Positions 1 to 9,126 are shown, counted from the first letter of the stretch. The stretch is DNA of 64,000 nucleotides from Kribbella jejuensis (GCF_006715085.1 NZ_VFMM01000001.1:2480001-2544000); one strand, 5' to 3'. Made by a program: numbers and translations. The notes: generated by a model from the letters alone, not told the origin.

Positions 1-68
1 TTGTAGACCGTGACATGGCCGTTCGGGTCGTTCATCGTCACAGCGGGATAGCGCGCGTCGAGCCCCAT
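1..68 (-). CDS. Hypothetical protein, N-terminal fragment (runs off the window)
   Basis: An ATG at 68 on the minus strand opens 22 codons that continue past base 1, reading MGLDARYPAVTMNDPNGHV. It starts 22 bases after the stop of the preceding minus-strand membrane gene, so it could be the last gene of that operon. Only the extreme N-terminus is present and no family can be recognised. No strong ribosome binding site is visible, so the start is tentative. Confidence 0.4.
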   Translation of the reverse strand, partial: MGLDARYPAVTMNDPNGHVTVY

Positions 69-90
69 GACCGAAGTATGGGGCGGGAAC

Positions 91-531
91 TCAGGAAGCG
101 GCCAGGCCTCGCAGCTTGAGGTCCACGACCGTCGGCGCGTCGGCCTGGGAATGCTTGTCGCCCGCGGCAACCACAGTGGCGACCTCCTGGTCGATCTTGT
201 CCAGCCGCTCGTCGATCTTGTCCAGCCGGCGCTGCATCAGATCCACGAACTCGGCGTTCTCGACGACCCGCGCACTGGTGATCCGCGAGTACTCCTGGGC
301 GACCTGTGCGCGCTCGTCGGAATGGGCCAGCCGCTCGACCAGCAACTGGTGCCGGAACAGCACGGAGGCAGCGATCGCGACCAGCACAGCCCCACCCGCG
401 GCGGCCCGGAGAATCCACGCGTTCTGTGAGAACAGCGCGACACTCACACCCAGGCAGACAACGATCAGCAGACCATTGGCGACGGTGAGAACTGTGGTCC
501 TGGTTCGACGGCGGCTACCCCTTGACCCCAT
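91..531 (-). CDS. Small membrane protein with C-terminal coiled coil
   Basis: This encodes about 146 residues. A basic N-terminus (GSRGSRRRTRTT) is followed by two hydrophobic segments forming a probable membrane hairpin. An amphipathic stretch containing the repeated unit LDKIDERLDKIDQE then suggests a short coiled coil on one side of the membrane. The ATG at 531 was chosen because it lies 12 bases after the upstream stop codon; a GTG at 579 in the same frame would overlap the upstream gene by 37 bases. Function is unknown; the position at the end of the folate operon suggests co-transcription only. Confidence 0.6.
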   Translation of the reverse strand: MGSRGSRRRTRTTVLTVANGLLIVVCLGVSVALFSQNAWILRAAAGGAVLVAIAASVLFRHQLLVERLAHSDERAQVAQEYSRITSARVVENAEFVDLMQRRLDKIDERLDKIDQEVATVVAAGDKHSQADAPTVVDLKLRGLAAS

Positions 532-542
532 GGGTCGCCATG

Positions 543-1055
543 TTAAGGGGTTTCGTCGGGGTCCTCGGGAATGCGACACGCACGTTCGAGCAACAATCCG
601 GCCGTGACGACCAGCACTGAGATCACCGCCGCGGCACCGGCCATGATCACCCGGTTACGAGGCCCCGAGAAGCCCATCGCTTGCACGAAGCTTAACGCGA
701 ACCCTGCGTAAACACCGGCGCACAACGCGCCGACAAAAGCACTCGCCTTCCCGATCATCAACAGGAAGACCGCGCGGCTCGGCTCGATCCGTTCCCGGCG
801 TACCTGCAGGCGCTGGTGGGTGTTGCGGGCCGCCGCGAACAGCAGCGCGGCCAGGAACGCCCAGGCGACCAGCGTCAGCCAGGACACCGCCGGCGCCACC
901 CCACCGCCGGCCTCAACCGCCTTCACCAGCGTCACGCCGATCGCGACGCCGAGCACGGCGATCGCGATCAGCAGCCGGCGCGACGTCGGCCGCACCGAAC
1001 CCGAGGGCGGCTGCTGCTGTGGTGCCCGGCCGGGCTCGGGACCGCCGGACACCAC
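543..1055 (-). CDS. DUF3180 family membrane protein
   Basis: This is a protein of about 170 residues with a proline/glutamine-rich N-terminus and four hydrophobic segments (roughly residues 28-46, 53-73, 97-118 and 135-155). DUF3180 proteins sit directly downstream of folK in many actinobacteria, and the same order is seen here. The start GTG at 1055 shares one base with the folK stop (TAGTG), so translation is probably coupled to folK. The open frame continues upstream to 1166, but that part lies inside folK. The molecular function of the family is not known. Confidence 0.75.
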   Translation of the reverse strand: MVSGGPEPGRAPQQQPPSGSVRPTSRRLLIAIAVLGVAIGVTLVKAVEAGGGVAPAVSWLTLVAWAFLAALLFAAARNTHQRLQVRRERIEPSRAVFLLMIGKASAFVGALCAGVYAGFALSFVQAMGFSGPRNRVIMAGAAAVISVLVVTAGLLLERACRIPEDPDETP

Positions 1056-1612
1056 TACTGCAGCTCGATGTCGAGCTTGGTCACACCGTCGGTACCGACC
1101 TTCGCGAGCAACTCGGAGACCGGGCCGTGGCCCGGCAGTACGGCGTCCCGCTCGATGTCCAGCCACGGCGCCAGCACGAACGCGCGCTCGTGCGCCCGCG
1201 GGTGCGGGATGGTCAGCTCCTCGGTCTCGATCGTCTTCTGCCCGTAGGTGATCAGGTCGATGTCGAGGGTCCGCGGCGCGCCCGGCACGCTGCGCTCGCG
1301 GCCGAACGCCTCCTCGACCGCGTGCGCGCGCTCGAGCAGCAGATCGACGGCCAGCGTGCTGTCCGCGAGCAGCACGATGTTCAGGTACGGGCCCGACTCC
1401 TCCGGGCCGCCGACCGGTTCGGTCTCGTACACCGGCGAGACCTCGACCACCACGACGTCCGGGGTGTCCCGCAGCGCGTCGACCGCGCCCTGCAGGTTCG
1501 CCTCACGGTCGCCGAGATTGCTGCCGAGCGACAGGATCACCTGCCGGATCGGCTTCAGGCCGCCGCTCAGCGTGTCGGCGTCGATGACGTGGGGACTAGG
1601 GGTCTCGGTCAC
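1055..1612 (-). CDS. folK: 2-amino-4-hydroxy-6-hydroxymethyldihydropteridine pyrophosphokinase
   Basis: HPPK transfers pyrophosphate from ATP to 6-hydroxymethyl-7,8-dihydropterin, the step before dihydropteroate synthase in folate synthesis. The 185-residue product shows the family hallmarks: ILSLGSNLGDR near residue 30, the E-x-EPVGG-type pterin loop (YETEPVGGPEESGPYLN), and the ATP/Mg signature PRTLDIDLITYG. It has about 20 extra N-terminal residues before the conserved core. The GTG start at 1612 overlaps the folB stop (GTGA), so folB and folK are translationally coupled. Confidence 0.95.
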   Translation of the reverse strand: MTETPSPHVIDADTLSGGLKPIRQVILSLGSNLGDREANLQGAVDALRDTPDVVVVEVSPVYETEPVGGPEESGPYLNIVLLADSTLAVDLLLERAHAVEEAFGRERSVPGAPRTLDIDLITYGQKTIETEELTIPHPRAHERAFVLAPWLDIERDAVLPGHGPVSELLAKVGTDGVTKLDIELQ

Positions 1613-2001
1613 GAGGATTCTCCGGCTCTGCGCTGCACGGTCAGGACAACGTCGTCGAACGGCACCGTGATCGGCGCCGAGGGTTTGTGGATGGTCACGG
1701 CCGTCGCTGTCACGCGCTCGTCGGCGAGACAGAGATCGGCGATGCGCTGGGCGAGGGTCTCGATCAGGTCCACCGGGTCGTTCTCGATCGCGTGGTGCAC
1801 CCGCTCGGCCACCACCCCGTAGTCCACGGTGTCGGCCAGGTCGTCGGAGGCCGCCGCGGCCCGGGTGTCCAGCTCCAGCCGGACGTCCACGACGAACTCC
1901 TGTCCGTCGGCCCGCTCGTGCTCGAACACCCCGTGGCGCCCGAACCCGCGGATGCCCCGGATCTCGATCACATCAGGAGGCAGCGCTCTGGGACCGCTCA
2001 T
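1609..2001 (-). CDS. folB: Dihydroneopterin aldolase
   Basis: FolB converts 7,8-dihydroneopterin to 6-hydroxymethyl-dihydropterin and glycolaldehyde. The 130-residue product has the family core: IEIRGIRGFGRHGVFEHER at the N-terminus, VDYGVVAERV, and ETLAQRIADLCL with the conserved glutamate of the pterin anchor. The ATG at 2001 was chosen because it overlaps the upstream stop as ATGA; a longer open frame exists upstream but runs into the preceding gene. It is the third gene of the folP-SnoaL-folB-folK-DUF3180 chain. Confidence 0.93.
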   Translation of the reverse strand: MSGPRALPPDVIEIRGIRGFGRHGVFEHERADGQEFVVDVRLELDTRAAAASDDLADTVDYGVVAERVHHAIENDPVDLIETLAQRIADLCLADERVTATAVTIHKPSAPITVPFDDVVLTVQRRAGESS

Positions 2002-2483
2002 TCCGCCTCCTCCTGTCGGCCCCCAGACGACAGTACCGGGGAGGCATGGTGGATCCACAACCGCCAGCCGCTGGAAGTTCGGCGGAAAACGTTCGTCGCG
2101 TACGCCTTCCCGCCCGCGAACCCGTCCTCCGGGGCGCCCTCACCCGACGACAGGACATTCTCCGTACACGTGACGTACGCCACGTCTTCATCCACCCGTA
2201 CCTGCACGTCGGTCAGGAAGAACTGGATGTACGGCGTGTTCGCGAAGATCATCGCCCAGGCCCGCATCATCTCGGCGTACCCGGAGATCGCCGCGTTGCC
2301 CGGATGCACACAGACCGGATCGGGCTCCGGCAGCCAGACCGCCGCCATCAGGTCCAGGTCGCCGGCCTCGAACGCGTTGTAGAAAGCAGTGTTCGCGTTC
2401 AGGACGGCGTCCTCCACGGTCGCACTGGTCGGCCCTTTGGGTGCGCCATCGCCTCCCGTGCCCTGCCGTGGTGCGTCCGTCAT
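1998..2483 (-). CDS. SnoaL/NTF2-fold protein inside the folate operon
   Basis: This is a 161-residue protein with an NTF2-like cone fold signature: an N-terminal helix (LNANTAFYNAFEAGDLDLMA), WLPEPDPVCVHPGNAAISGY, VRVDEDVAYVTCTEN and a C-terminal SSGWRLWIHHAS strand. The family covers non-enzymatic ligand binders and small isomerases or cyclases, so no reaction can be named. The ATG at 2483 overlaps the folP stop and its own stop overlaps the folB start, so it is locked into the folate operon. A related gene is known at the same place in other actinobacteria. A role in pterin handling is an inference. Confidence 0.8.
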   Translation of the reverse strand: MTDAPRQGTGGDGAPKGPTSATVEDAVLNANTAFYNAFEAGDLDLMAAVWLPEPDPVCVHPGNAAISGYAEMMRAWAMIFANTPYIQFFLTDVQVRVDEDVAYVTCTENVLSSGEGAPEDGFAGGKAYATNVFRRTSSGWRLWIHHASPVLSSGGRQEEAE

Positions 2484-3343
2484 ACCGTTCCCCATCTCTG
2501 TGCCACCCGGACCGCGTCCACGTTCGGTGCCACCGCGTGCGCCCGGACACACCAGGCACCGGCGGCGGCGGCCAGGGCGGATACGGCCACGCTCGCGTCG
2601 TCTCGTCGTACGGCCGGTCTGGGTTCACCGGTCTGCTCGTCGGCGAGCAGCCTACCGAGGAACGTCTTCCGGGACGCACCGATCAGCAACGGTCTCTCCA
2701 GTACGGCGAATTCCCGCATCCGGCGCAGGATCTCCCAGTTGTGGTCGGCGTTCTTCGCGAAACCGAGGCCGGGATCGAGCGCGACCCGGTTCAGGTCGAG
2801 GCCGGCCGCACGCAGCGCCTCAAGGCGTTCGGCCAGTTCGGCGATCACCTCCGCGACGACGTCGCCGTACTCCGCCTTCTTCTGCATGTCGATCGAGTGG
2901 CCGCGCCAATGCATGCACAGGTACGGCGCTTCGCGCTCCGCGACCAGCGGCAGCATGTCGGGGTCGGCGAGCCCGCCGGACACGTCGTTGATCATCGTGG
3001 CGCCGGCGTCCAGCACGAGCTCGGCGACCCGGGAGCGCATCGTGTCCACCGAGATGATCGCGCCGTCCGCGGCGAGCGCCTCGACGACCGGGAGCACCCG
3101 ACGGAGCTCCTCCTCCTCGGACGGCCGGACGGCCCGCGGGCGGGTCGACTCACCGCCGACGTCGAGCAGATCCGCACCCTCGGCGAGCAGCTCCCGGCCG
3201 TGCTTGATCGCGGCGCTCGGCTCGAACCACTCACCACCGTCGGAGAACGAGTCCGGCGTGACGTTCACGACACCCATGACGAGGCACCGGTCCAGCACCG
3301 GCAACCCGTCGACGTGACCCCACGGCTCAGTTCTCACCCACAC
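2480..3343 (-). CDS. folP: Dihydropteroate synthase
   Basis: DHPS condenses 6-hydroxymethyl-dihydropterin pyrophosphate with p-aminobenzoate and is the sulfonamide target. The 287-residue product has VMGVVNVTPDSFSDGGEW near residue 23, DVGGESTRP, NDVSGG, and the C-terminal LIGASRKTFLG pterin/phosphate loop. These signatures place it in the canonical FolP1 type. The start is GTG at 3343, with a second GTG two codons later. It begins just downstream of the S1 peptidase gene, which separates it from folE. Confidence 0.95.
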   Translation of the reverse strand: MWVRTEPWGHVDGLPVLDRCLVMGVVNVTPDSFSDGGEWFEPSAAIKHGRELLAEGADLLDVGGESTRPRAVRPSEEEELRRVLPVVEALAADGAIISVDTMRSRVAELVLDAGATMINDVSGGLADPDMLPLVAEREAPYLCMHWRGHSIDMQKKAEYGDVVAEVIAELAERLEALRAAGLDLNRVALDPGLGFAKNADHNWEILRRMREFAVLERPLLIGASRKTFLGRLLADEQTGEPRPAVRRDDASVAVSALAAAAGAWCVRAHAVAPNVDAVRVAQRWGTV

Positions 3344-3391
3344 ACCGTAGTAGCCGCCACCCCCAAGCCGAAGGCTGGGCCCGAGGATCTC

Positions 3392-4528
3392 TCAGTTCGC
3401 CAGGATCAGGCGCGACTTCGTCGACTGCAGCACGACAGCGATCGGTTGCGAGTAGGACTCATTGGTCTGGCCGTACTTCTCCAGGCACTGACCGTTGATC
3501 AGGGCGGCACCGCTGGTGATGCCCTGGGCGTAGCTGCCGGTCATGTTGGCGCCGCCAGAGTCACCGGCCTCGACGCAGGCGGTGTGCTCGAACAGGCCGC
3601 GGACGATGCGGTTGTTGCCGTAGTTCACGGTGACGTTCCGCGCGACGATCCGGCCGCAGGTCCAGCCGGTGCTCTTCCCGGACTTGCAGAGCGTGGAGCC
3701 GATGGTGGCGTCCGCGATCCCCTTGACCGCGACGTTGCCGTTGCCCCAGCCCTCGACGTACCCCTGCTGGTCCCAGCCCTCGATCACGCCGACCGAGCCG
3801 AAGTCGCTGCCCGGGAAGGTCGAGGTGTAGGTGTCGCCGAGCACGTACCCGTTCCGGGAGAACGACGGCCTGCCGGCCGTGCAGTGCCCGGCGGTCAGGA
3901 AGATCCGGGTGCCCTTGCGGGTCCGGGCATTGAAGCCGAGCGAGCAGACGTAGCCGGTGTTCTTGTCGACCTGGACGCCGCCGCGCAGGCCGAAGTCGTC
4001 GGCGGTGGTCCGGATCGTGCCGGCCACCCGGCGGACCGTGACCCGGTCGCCGTTCGCCTCGGCGCGGGACAGGAACCGCTGCGTGATCGGGTCGTGCGCG
4101 TTCTTCGGCACCGACACGACGACGGTCCCGGTCACCGGGTCGACGTACCAGGACCGGACCTTGCCGGCACTGGAATTGCTGGCCAGGTGGTTCAGCTCGC
4201 CCTGTACGGCGTTCAGCTGGTGGGCCGTGTACTTGACCAGCCGCGGGATCGCGCCGATCTGGCGGACCAGTGCGGCGGTCGAGACGTCCGAGACCGCGAC
4301 GATCAGCTCGCCGGAGTCGTCGTAGTAGCTGCCGACGAATCCCGAGTCCGAGCCGAGCTCCGACTCCAGGGTCTTCGCGACCAGCGGGTCGGCGGGCCGC
4401 TTCACATCGGCCCTCGGCGCGGTCTTGGTCCGCGTGTCCGCGGTTGCCCAGTTCGCTGCGGCGAGTCCGCCGGCCGTCAGGACGACGACTCCGGCCACAG
4501 CGGCGCCGATCCGCAAACGCCCCGACAT
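3392..4528 (-). CDS. Secreted streptogrisin/alpha-lytic-type serine protease with prodomain
   Basis: A 378-residue exported protease of the S1 (chymotrypsin-fold) family. A signal peptide covers about residues 1-30. An alpha-lytic-type prodomain (about 45-165) follows, and the mature domain starts near residue 180. The triad can be read as His215 (LTAGHC), Asp242 (GSDFGS) and Ser324 (EAGDSGG), with cysteine pairs near 195/216, 281/291 and 318/348. An AGGAGG ribosome binding site lies six bases before the ATG. It sits between folE and folP, where most actinobacteria have no gene; this looks like an insertion into the folate operon. Confidence 0.9.
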   Translation of the reverse strand: MSGRLRIGAAVAGVVVLTAGGLAAANWATADTRTKTAPRADVKRPADPLVAKTLESELGSDSGFVGSYYDDSGELIVAVSDVSTAALVRQIGAIPRLVKYTAHQLNAVQGELNHLASNSSAGKVRSWYVDPVTGTVVVSVPKNAHDPITQRFLSRAEANGDRVTVRRVAGTIRTTADDFGLRGGVQVDKNTGYVCSLGFNARTRKGTRIFLTAGHCTAGRPSFSRNGYVLGDTYTSTFPGSDFGSVGVIEGWDQQGYVEGWGNGNVAVKGIADATIGSTLCKSGKSTGWTCGRIVARNVTVNYGNNRIVRGLFEHTACVEAGDSGGANMTGSYAQGITSGAALINGQCLEKYGQTNESYSQPIAVVLQSTKSRLILAN

Positions 4529-4613
4529 CCTGTCCTCCTCACACCGGCACCTGGTCCCCGTTGGCCAAGCACCACTACGGAAAGTAAACGCTCAGCGACA
4601 GAATGTCCATAGT

Positions 4614-4643
4614 CCCGGACTTTAAAACCTCAACGAGTCCGGG
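4614..4643. terminator. Inverted repeat between folE and the S1 peptidase
   Basis: Eight-base perfect arms (4614-4621 CCCGGACT and 4636-4643 AGTCCGGG) flank a 14-base AT-rich loop. It lies downstream of folE on the minus strand and upstream of the peptidase, so it may end folE transcription or form part of the peptidase leader. There is no clear T-tract. Confidence 0.4.
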
Positions 4644-4660
4644 GGCGCCGGGGCTACGGC

Positions 4661-5233
4661 TCACCCGACGATCAGGCTCATCGCCTCCGCGCGGGTGACC
4701 GGATTGCGAAGCTGGCCGCGGACAGCCGAAGTGATGGTCTTCGCGCCCGGTTTCCGGACGCCGCGCATGGTCATGCAGAGGTGCTCGCACTCGATCACCA
4801 CGATCACGCCGCGCGGCTGCAGGATCTCGACCAGCGACTCGGCGACCTGCGTGGTCAGCCGCTCCTGGACCTGCGGGCGCTTCGCGTACACGTCGACCAG
4901 CCGGGCGAGCTTCGACAGGCCGGTGACCCGCCCGTCCCGGCTCGGGATGTACCCGACATGCGCAACGCCCGTGAACGGCACCAGGTGGTGCTCACACAGG
5001 CTCCACACCTCGATGTCCTTCACCAGCACCATCTCGTCGTGCTCGAGCGCGAACGTGGTGGTCAGTACGTCCTCCGCGCGGTTCCCGAGCCCGGCGGTCA
5101 TCTCGGCGTACGACCGGGCCACCCGGGCCGGGGTGTCCCGCAGCCCCTCGCGTTCCGGATCCTCGCCGATCGCGATCAGCAGCTCGCGGACCGCCCGCTC
5201 CGCCCGCGCGTGGTCGAACTTCGGTGACGTCAT
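4661..5233 (-). CDS. folE: GTP cyclohydrolase I
   Basis: FolE opens and rearranges GTP to 7,8-dihydroneopterin triphosphate, the first step of folate synthesis. The product (190 residues from the ATG at 5233) carries the zinc and active-site motifs [11 protein letters not shown] and [11 protein letters not shown], plus LSKLARLVD. These are the signatures of the zinc-dependent type IA enzyme. An in-frame start at 5260 would add nine residues lacking family conservation. The upstream neighbour is ftsH, ended by a terminator at 5264-5294, so folE probably has its own promoter or depends on read-through. Confidence 0.95.
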   Translation of the reverse strand: MTSPKFDHARAERAVRELLIAIGEDPEREGLRDTPARVARSYAEMTAGLGNRAEDVLTTTFALEHDEMVLVKDIEVWSLCEHHLVPFTGVAHVGYIPSRDGRVTGLSKLARLVDVYAKRPQVQERLTTQVAESLVEILQPRGVIVVIECEHLCMTMRGVRKPGAKTITSAVRGQLRNPVTRAEAMSLIVG

Positions 5234-5263
5234 CCTTGGAACGCTACCCGCCGGGGACACGAA

Positions 5264-5294
5264 AACGCCGCCACCCGGGTGGGGTGGCGGCGTT
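5264..5294 (-). terminator. Rho-independent terminator after ftsH
   Basis: A 12-base perfect inverted repeat (5264-5275 and 5283-5294, AACGCCGCCACC) has a 7-base loop. On the minus strand it is followed by a TTTT run, and it starts 13 bases after the ftsH stop codon. Confidence 0.85.
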
Positions 5295-5306
5295 CGTGGT
5301 GCGGGG

Positions 5307-7352
5307 CTACTGGTGGTTCGGCGGGGTCGGGCCGCTGCCGTAGTCCGGCGGGCGGATCGCCTCGTCCGGGCCGACCGAGCCGCCCGGCAGGACGTCGGAC
5401 AGCGAGCCGTTCTGGCCGTCGTGGCCGTTCTGCGCGGCCGGGACCGGCATCACCGGCGGCTGGTCCGACGGGACCCGGGTCGACGAACCGGTCCAGGCCG
5501 GCCGCCGCTCGCGCATGATCACCGGCTCGAAGATCCGGGCGATCTGGTGCTTGTCCAGGGTCTCCTTCTCCAGCAGTTCCTCGACCAGGTGGTCCAGAAC
5601 CGACCGGTTCTCGACCAGGATGTCGAAGGCCTCCTGGTGCGCGTTCAGGATCAGCTTGCCGACCTCCTCGTCGACCGCGGCCGCGATCTCCTCGGAGTAG
5701 TTCCGCTGGCTGCCGAAGTCCCGGCCGAGGAACGGCTCGCTGCTGTCCTGGCCGAACTTGATCGCACCGAGCCGCTCGGTCATGCCGTACTGCGTGACCA
5801 TCGCGCGGGCCAGCGCGCTGGCCTTCTCGATGTCGTTGCTCGCGCCCGTGGTCGGGTCGTGGAAGACCATCTCCTCGGCGGCCCGGCCGCCGAGCATGTA
5901 GGCCAGCTTGTCCAGCATCTCCGACCGGGTGGTCGAGTACTTGTCCTCGTCCGGCATCACCATCGTGTAGCCGAGCGCCCGGCCACGCGGCAGGATCGTC
6001 ACCTTCTGCACCGGGTCGGAGTGCGGCAGCGCCGCCGCGACCAGGGCGTGGCCGCCCTCGTGGTACGCGGTGAGCACCTTCTCCTTGTCCGACATCAGCC
6101 GGGTCCGGCGCTGCGGGCCGGCGATCACGCGGTCGATGGCCTCGTCCAGCGCGCGGTTGTCGATCAGCTGCGCGTTCGAGCGGGCGGTCAGCAGGGCCGC
6201 CTCGTTCAGCACGTTGGCGAGGTCGGCACCGGTCATACCCGGCGTCCGGCGGGCGACCGCGGTGAGGTCGACGTCCTGCGCCATCGGCTTGCCGCGGGCG
6301 TGCACCTTGAGGATCTTCTGCCGGCCGGGCAGGTCCGGCGCGTCGACGGCGATCTGCCGGTCGAAGCGGCCGGGCCGCAGCAGCGCGGGGTCGAGCACGT
6401 CAGGCCGGTTGGTGGCCGCGATCAGGATCACACCGCCGCGGACGTCGAAGCCGTCCATCTCGACCAGCAGCTGGTTCAGGGTCTGCTCGCGCTCGTCGTG
6501 ACCGCCGCCCAGACCCGCGCCACGGTGCCGGCCGACGGCGTCGATCTCGTCGATGAACACGATCGCCGGCGCGTTCGTCTTGGCCTGCTCGAACAGGTCC
6601 CGGACCCGGGAGGCACCGACACCGACGAACATCTCGACGAAGTCCGAACCGGAGATCGAGTAGAACGGCACCCCGGCCTCACCGGCGACCGCACGGGCCA
6701 GCAGGGTCTTGCCGGTACCGGGCTGTCCGTAGAGCAGCACGCCCTTCGGGATCTTGGCGCCGACGGCCTGGAACTTGCCCGGCTCCTGGAGGAACTCCTT
6801 GATCTCCTGGAGCTCCTCGATCGCCTCGTCCACGCCCGCGACGTCGGCGAACGTGGTCTTCGGTGTGTCCTTGGTCACCAGCTTCGCCTTGGACTTGGCG
6901 AAGCTCATCACCCGGGAGCCGCCGCCCTGCATCGAGTTCATCAGGAAGATGAACACGACCGCGATCAGCAGGAACGGGATCAGCGTCGAGAACACCTGGC
7001 CGATGAAGCTCGGCTTCGGGTTCTCCACGTCGTACCGCTCGATCTTGCCGTCCTGGAACAGGGTCTGCAGGTCGGTCCCGAGTGTCTCGCCCTGGCCGTC
7101 GACGTAGTGCGCCCGGATCTTGGTCCCGTCGGTCTTCTCCACCCGGATCTCTTCGTCCGGGTTGTTCAGCGTCACCGACTTGATCGACTTGTCGCTGGAC
7201 GACTTGGCCTGCTGGATGAGCTGGACGACCTGTCCGGTGGGCTCGGTCTTGTACCCGGTCGAGCCGGTCAGGAGCTGCCCGATCACCAGCACGCCCAGGA
7301 AGGCGACGACGATCCAGAACAGGGGTCCGCGGAAGATGCGCTTCACGTCCAT
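5307..7352 (-). CDS. ftsH: ATP-dependent zinc metalloprotease FtsH
   Basis: A membrane-anchored AAA+ protease that degrades misfolded membrane and regulatory proteins. From the ATG at 7352 it has 681 residues. Transmembrane segments lie at about 9-28 and 119-137, flanking an extracytoplasmic domain. The AAA core has Walker A GQPGTGKT (209-216), Walker B FIDEID (266-271) and the second region of homology near 315-333. The peptidase motif is HEGGH (431-435). The C-terminus is a Pro/Gly/Asn-rich disordered tail, as in other actinobacterial FtsH. The frame is open to 7445, but the added residues do not resemble an FtsH N-terminus. Confidence 0.96.
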   Translation of the reverse strand: MDVKRIFRGPLFWIVVAFLGVLVIGQLLTGSTGYKTEPTGQVVQLIQQAKSSSDKSIKSVTLNNPDEEIRVEKTDGTKIRAHYVDGQGETLGTDLQTLFQDGKIERYDVENPKPSFIGQVFSTLIPFLLIAVVFIFLMNSMQGGGSRVMSFAKSKAKLVTKDTPKTTFADVAGVDEAIEELQEIKEFLQEPGKFQAVGAKIPKGVLLYGQPGTGKTLLARAVAGEAGVPFYSISGSDFVEMFVGVGASRVRDLFEQAKTNAPAIVFIDEIDAVGRHRGAGLGGGHDEREQTLNQLLVEMDGFDVRGGVILIAATNRPDVLDPALLRPGRFDRQIAVDAPDLPGRQKILKVHARGKPMAQDVDLTAVARRTPGMTGADLANVLNEAALLTARSNAQLIDNRALDEAIDRVIAGPQRRTRLMSDKEKVLTAYHEGGHALVAAALPHSDPVQKVTILPRGRALGYTMVMPDEDKYSTTRSEMLDKLAYMLGGRAAEEMVFHDPTTGASNDIEKASALARAMVTQYGMTERLGAIKFGQDSSEPFLGRDFGSQRNYSEEIAAAVDEEVGKLILNAHQEAFDILVENRSVLDHLVEELLEKETLDKHQIARIFEPVIMRERRPAWTGSSTRVPSDQPPVMPVPAAQNGHDGQNGSLSDVLPGGSVGPDEAIRPPDYGSGPTPPNHQ

Positions 7353-7525
7353 GATCGGGGCCGACGCCCCGTCCCTCCTAGCTCGGCAGGCCCGGAAAAC
7401 GGGCTTGTGACGGTAACACCATCCCAAGTGTCTCGTGTCGCACAAGACAACACATCACGAGGGTCACGAAAGGACGGTTGCGACCCGTTGTACAGGCCGT
7501 CACCAAGTCTGCCTGCCGGAGCCGG

Positions 7526-8080
7526 TCAGGAATAGACGTGCGGCGCCAGTGTCCCGACGCAGCGCAGGTTCCGGTACTTCTCCGCGTAGTCCAGCCCGTA
7601 CCCGACGACGAACTCGTCCGGCAGGTCGAACCCGACGTACTTCACCGGGACCGCCATCTTGGCCGCCGCGTCCGGCTTGCGGAACGCGGTGCAGATCTCC
7701 ACCGAGGCCGGGCCGCGGGACTGCAGGTTGCTGACCAGCCAACTGAGCGTCAGCCCGGTGTCGATGATGTCCTCGACGATCAGCACGTGCCGGCCGCTGA
7801 TGTCGGTATCCAGGTCCTTGAGGATCCGGACCACCCCCGACGACTTGGTCCCGGAGCCGTACGACGAGACCGCCATCCAGTCCATCTCGACGTGCCGGGT
7901 GAGCGCCCGGGCGAGATCGGCCATCACCATCACGGCACCCTTGAGAACGCCGACGATGAGGAGGTCCTTGCCCTCGTAGTCCTGCTCGATCCGCCCGGCC
8001 AGTTCCCGCAGCTTCGCCAGGATCTGGTCCTCGGTGTAATGGATCGTGCTCAGGTCCTTCTCGATGTCCGAAGCATCCAC
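7526..8080 (-). CDS. hpt: Hypoxanthine phosphoribosyltransferase
   Basis: A purine salvage enzyme making IMP or GMP from hypoxanthine or guanine and PRPP. The 184-residue product carries the PRPP-binding loop VLIVEDIIDTGLTLSW, the VGVLKGA loop, SSYGSGT, and the C-terminal VGYGLDYAEKYRNL motif. The GTG at 8080 starts five bases after the tilS stop; longer in-frame extensions lie inside tilS. The tilS-hpt-ftsH order is the conserved one in bacteria. Confidence 0.95.
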   Translation of the reverse strand: MDASDIEKDLSTIHYTEDQILAKLRELAGRIEQDYEGKDLLIVGVLKGAVMVMADLARALTRHVEMDWMAVSSYGSGTKSSGVVRILKDLDTDISGRHVLIVEDIIDTGLTLSWLVSNLQSRGPASVEICTAFRKPDAAAKMAVPVKYVGFDLPDEFVVGYGLDYAEKYRNLRCVGTLAPHVYS

Positions 8081-8085
8081 GCGCC

Positions 8086-9126
8086 TCAGCCTGTCACATC
8101 GGGACCGAATGCGATGAATCCGCCCCGGCGGACCGCGCGGATCCCCTGGGGCAGATCGATCCAGCGCTGGCCGCGCCAGTCGGTGACCAGTGCGTCGACC
8201 GCCGCGACGTGCCCGGCGGTCAGGTCCGTCGCCCGGCAACCTGCTTCCAGCGCGGCCTGTCGCAGGACCCGCGTACGGATCGCCGCGGGCTCCTCCACAA
8301 GGACGCCGACGTCGCAGCGGACCTGCCTGTCAGCACGGCTCAGTGCGGTCTCCGCAACGTCCGCGGCGAGCTGATCGAGGGCGTCGGCATCCGCGCGGAG
8401 CAGGCCCGCCGTACGGGCCAGGGCCTCGACCACACCGGGCCCCAGCGCCTGCTCCAGCACCGGCAGCACCTCGTGCCGCACCCGGACGCGTACGTACTGC
8501 GGGTCGTCGTTGTGCGGGTCGTGCCACGGCCGCAGCCCCGAGGCGATACAAGCAGCCGCGGTCGTAGCCCGAGGCACCTCCAAGAACGGCCGCCGCAACA
8601 GCCCCACGGCAGCCGCCATACCGGCCAGCGACCGAGCCCCTGAACCCCGCCCCAACCCGAGGAGAACAGTCTCGGCTTGATCATCACGGGTGTGGGCCAA
8701 CAGCACGACGTCGGCTCCCAGCTCATCGGCCGCGTCTCGCAGAGCGTCGTACCGGGCCGTCCGCGCCGCGCCTTCCGGCCCGCCCGCGGTGCCCACCTCC
8801 ACCGCCCGGACGAGGACAGGGTCCAGCCCGACGGACCGGCACTGTTCAGCGGCGATCTCCGCGATGTGAGCGGAGTCGGCCTGCAGCCCGTGGTCCACCA
8901 CCACGGCCCCTGCCCGCAGCCCGAGCTTCGGTGCCTCGAACGCGGTCGCGGCCGCCAGCGCCAGCGAGTCGGTGCCACCGGAGCAGGCCACGAGCACCGT
9001 CGTACCCTGCGGCAGCTCGGCGAGCGTCGCACGGACGGCCTCACGGGTCCGGGCAACGGCCGGGTGGAGCTTCCCGCGCCGTTGCTCGATCAGGCCCTCA
9101 GCCGTGGAGTCGGGCGACCCAGGCAT
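8086..9126 (-). CDS. tilS: tRNA(Ile)-lysidine synthetase
   Basis: TilS modifies C34 of the CAU-anticodon isoleucine tRNA to lysidine so that it reads AUA; the enzyme is essential in most bacteria. The 346-residue product has the N-type ATP pyrophosphatase P-loop SGGTDS (residues 49-54) after VLVAC, VVVDHGLQ, LLAHTRDDQAET and the R-P-F-L/Y-type core. The C-terminal domain is short, as in other actinobacteria. The ATG at 9126 overlaps the upstream protease gene by 29 bases. Confidence 0.93.
   Translation of the reverse strand: MPGSPDSTAEGLIEQRRGKLHPAVARTREAVRATLAELPQGTTVLVACSGGTDSLALAAATAFEAPKLGLRAGAVVVDHGLQADSAHIAEIAAEQCRSVGLDPVLVRAVEVGTAGGPEGAARTARYDALRDAADELGADVVLLAHTRDDQAETVLLGLGRGSGARSLAGMAAAVGLLRRPFLEVPRATTAAACIASGLRPWHDPHNDDPQYVRVRVRHEVLPVLEQALGPGVVEALARTAGLLRADADALDQLAADVAETALSRADRQVRCDVGVLVEEPAAIRTRVLRQAALEAGCRATDLTAGHVAAVDALVTDWRGQRWIDLPQGIRAVRRGGFIAFGPDVTG

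Noticed and set aside
2441-4612. Long open frame on the plus strand opposite folP and the S1 peptidase
   Set aside because: It is the antisense shadow of genes with clear domain motifs; its residues are Arg/Gly/Ala/Asp-rich with no family pattern, as GC-rich shadows are.
4695-7535. 946-codon open frame on the plus strand
   Set aside because: It lies opposite folE and ftsH, both unmistakable. The translation is low-complexity and has no motif.
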